Position numbers and translations under genes: made by a program. From Chloranthus sessilifolius (lineage: Eukaryota > Streptophyta > Magnoliopsida > Chloranthales > Chloranthaceae), in NCBI GenBank assembly GCA_021018995.1, contig CM037595.1:78121159-78185158 (forward strand): a DNA stretch of 64,000 bases. The letters are read 5' to 3'. Below, one piece after another: positions 62,001-64,000 of this stretch. The notes under the pieces are model-generated. The model was not told the DNA's origin and searched no databases. It was given only the letters and a program-made list of their open reading frames with translations. The stretch's first letter is position 1; each line of letters begins with the position of its first letter.

Positions 62001-62855
62001 AAATAATTTCCCGCCCTCCGCCCGATGATCAGCTCGCCCTCAAAACTAAGATCGACGATGCGGCCCAGTCCTCCAGAGTCGGTAACATCATGCCTACTAG
62101 AAAGAGAAGTGCCTGATGCGCCTCCCTCCTCCTCTCTAGAATTGCCGCAATCAGGCCACGATCGATCTGAATGGGCTCAAGCTCCAGGATCGGCCCGAAG
62201 TTGAAAGATACCAACCTCGCTCGCTAGAACACCGACAAGGCGTGATACCAAGTATGGGACTCGATTCGCGCCGAGCTGATAGCTAGCTGCGGGGGCTCCT
62301 ATTGAACGAAACACAAGCAGATAAAAATACGACTACTTCTAGATGTCGTCATGATGCATGAATAGAAACATGACCTACTTCTAGATGTCGTCATGATGCA
62401 TGAGTGAGCACACAATCAATAACTGATGTAGGTTCGACAAATTAAAAGGGTTTCCAGATCCTAACAAGCCTATGTCATAACCTAAATGCCTAAGATAAGT
62501 GAAGAAACTCTTACTCAAGGGTACCTACCCAGCCTCGAGCAAAGAAATCCTCCAGTGGAAAGTGTCTGCGATCCTGATGCTCCTCACCCTGGTGCTCCTC
62601 AGCCCCCTCATCTCTAGCTCTATCACCCTCAACCCTCTCACCCTCCTCCTCAACCATACCTCGCTCAATCTCGAGTACCTCCTCCCTGACCTCCATCTAG
62701 TCAACCTCTAGTAACTACTCTCCAACTATCTCCCCGACGTCCTCCCCGACGACAGCATCAGTCCAAGCCTCGGACGTCTCACCTGCCTCCCCCATCATCA
62801 TCCTCTCCAACTCAGAAATAGTAAGATCACGCCCACTAATACCCTCACCCTCCAT
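59098..62855 (-). pseudogene. Antisense plant-mobile-domain (PMD) gene of the Tat-like element
   Basis: Opposite in strand to the retroelement. From an ATG at 62855 (MEGEGISGRDLTISELERMM) come an acidic leader and then the aminotransferase-like PMD (blocks MLPTLEDWAA near 62080, GRGVATIGGFLPFLQ near 61600, VYDHFAFLRPRVP near 61440). A helical C-terminal part full of Arg/Glu/Ala ends near 59098. Introns are likely. Family knowledge: PMD proteins occur in plant LTR elements and MULEs and in the host MAIN/MAIL1 genes, which act in silencing and gene regulation. Fossil state, broken. Confidence 0.7.
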
Positions 62856-63019
62856 CCTAGAATGAAGAACTCAAAAAATTGGAAAGAATAGAAGAAACGA
62901 CGCCTAAAACGAAAGACCGGATCACAAGATATCACGAAAACACGAAAAATAGAGCACTAGGAAACTTGGAATCTGGAGAATCGAAGACCAAATCAGATAG
63001 CGCAGGAAGAATGGGAAGT

Positions 63020-63034
63020 TTTTGAACTATTTAT
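63020..63034 (-). promoter_or_regulatory. TATA box of the antisense PMD gene
   Basis: CTTATAAATAG on the minus strand, about 170 bp before the ATG at 62855, followed by a leader-like T/C-rich stretch. Placement suggests a promoter independent of the LTR (inference). Confidence 0.55.
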
Positions 63035-63059
63035 AAGACCTAGCTGAATCGCACACTTG

Positions 63060-64000
63060 AACACACGCGCTCGACGGAATCACTCACCATGATCCCTGTG
63101 CTTAATTCGGATCAAGCGCTCATCCCTGAGCGCGGAAACGGATTGTCACCTGTTCAACCCAACCCGACCACCTGATTGCGCGTCGTTCATTAGGTGCGTA
63201 ATCACATCAAGCGCCTGAATATGAGCGCACAAATGTCAATAGTCGCTGCAATAGTGACCAGCCACTGCCTTAATCCTGCGCCCCATACCATGCGTGAAAC
63301 TCGATTAAATGACCGGTCACTGATGCTTAATGACCTCTCGACCCTCCGAAACACGCGCTCTCATATCGGTGCGCAAATAGCTTATGCGCTCGTAGTGAAG
63401 CGCACAATTTCCCGAAAACACAAAATACATGCCCAAAACAGTAGCATTACAAGACCAAATTAGGAGACTTCCAACACTAATTACTGACCTAAACTACTCC
63501 CTTGCTAAGACCAATCCACAAACACTTATGACAAAAAATATATACCTCGTGCAAAAAAATGAAAAAATGCCCCCTAACATCACTTACACACTTCAACTAA
63601 GACCGAATTAAACTAGAAAAAAATGATGAGAAAAAAAATGCCCCCATCACTTACGCACTTGATCTTAGACTAAATTAAACTACAAAAAATGCTCCCAACA
63701 CACCTCGTATCAAAATAAATAAATAAAAGCGGACCAAATTTAAGTAAATAAGCATCACGCCCAAAAAAGTCGAAGCAAGCTATTAAGATAAACCAAACTA
63801 AAATTTACCTAAATAGAAATGATCATAAATGAACGAAATATAATTACTTCATAAATAAATAAAATCATTACAAAACACACCGAGGGCATACCCTCTGAAT
63901 ATATGACTTAAAACAAGAAATTTAAAATCCGCACGTTCAGGCAATGCATGAATCCAAATTTATTTGGGAAACTAGAAATCTCGGAGAAGCTCATAGGAGG
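63060..64000. other. 3' region of the Tat-like element, no gene
   Basis: Begins with GC-rich sequence full of AAGCGC, GCGCA and CGCAAT words similar in style to 40010-40400 of the 5' LTR, then AT-rich sequence to the window end. No 3' LTR start was recognised. Confidence 0.4.

Larger units (their letters stand above)
39326..64000 (+). mobile_element. Giant Ty3/gypsy fossil, Tat lineage (Ogre/Retand-like)
   Basis: Order seen: 5' LTR (39326-42048), primer site, gag region, protease, reverse transcriptase and RNase H, a Mutator element insertion, end of an archaeal-type RNase H (about 56000-56110), integrase, then a long 3' region with an antisense PMD gene. Dual RNase H, PBS TTGGCGATCGCGATGGGA and an antisense extra gene are Tat features. 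It is broken in many places, and its 3' LTR lies outside the window. It appears to have inserted into the Harbinger transposon. Age cannot be set without the second LTR. Confidence 0.85.

Noticed and set aside
57541-64000. Search for the 3' LTR of the Tat-like element
   Set aside because: No second copy of TGTAGACACCCCC or of the LTR subrepeats was found, so the 3' LTR must lie outside the window.
1-64000. tRNA or rRNA genes
   Set aside because: I saw no sequence with tRNA arms or rRNA cores. The tRNA-like matches are retroelement primer sites.

Overview
The window is nuclear DNA of a flowering plant. It is AT-rich, a host gene is split by GT-AG introns of up to 11 kb, and most of the rest is plant-type transposable elements (Tourist/Harbinger, Mutator-like, hAT-like MITEs, RTE and L1 LINEs, Ty3/gypsy LTR elements). 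I cannot name the species from sequence alone.

Region 1 (1-5787) lies downstream of the gene and holds MITE-like repeats and a 107-bp tandem duplication, with no gene I can recognise. Region 2 (5788-35495, minus strand) is one host gene, an LDL3-type (KDM1C) LSD1-like histone demethylase. Eight coding exons join in frame into a predicted 2,321-residue protein with an acidic, disordered N-terminus, a SWIRM domain, a flavin amine-oxidase domain and a C-terminal SRI-like RNA polymerase II CTD-binding module. The coding exons make up 24% of the span from start to stop codon. The introns hold fossil elements, including a nested stack in intron 4.

Region 3 (35496-39325) is intergenic. It has a second Tourist-like MITE and a decayed PIF/Harbinger transposon with both of its genes. 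Region 4 (39326 to the window end) is a very large Ty3/gypsy fossil of Tat (Ogre/Retand-like) type. It has a 2.7-kb 5' LTR, gag, protease, reverse transcriptase/RNase H and integrase regions, and an antisense plant-mobile-domain (PMD) gene. A 6.9-kb Kaonashi-like Mutator element sits inside it, with a transposase, a DUF1985/Ulp1-protease cargo gene and three arrays of a palindromic minisatellite. The 3' LTR is not in the window.

The most unusual items are these: a MITE family with CATGG ends and 8-bp target duplications, present in six copies and self-nested; the transposase frame whose six premature stops are all TAG or TGA; the palindromic arrays; the antisense PMD gene with its own TATA box; and a Harbinger-type element that seems to carry a captured promoter.
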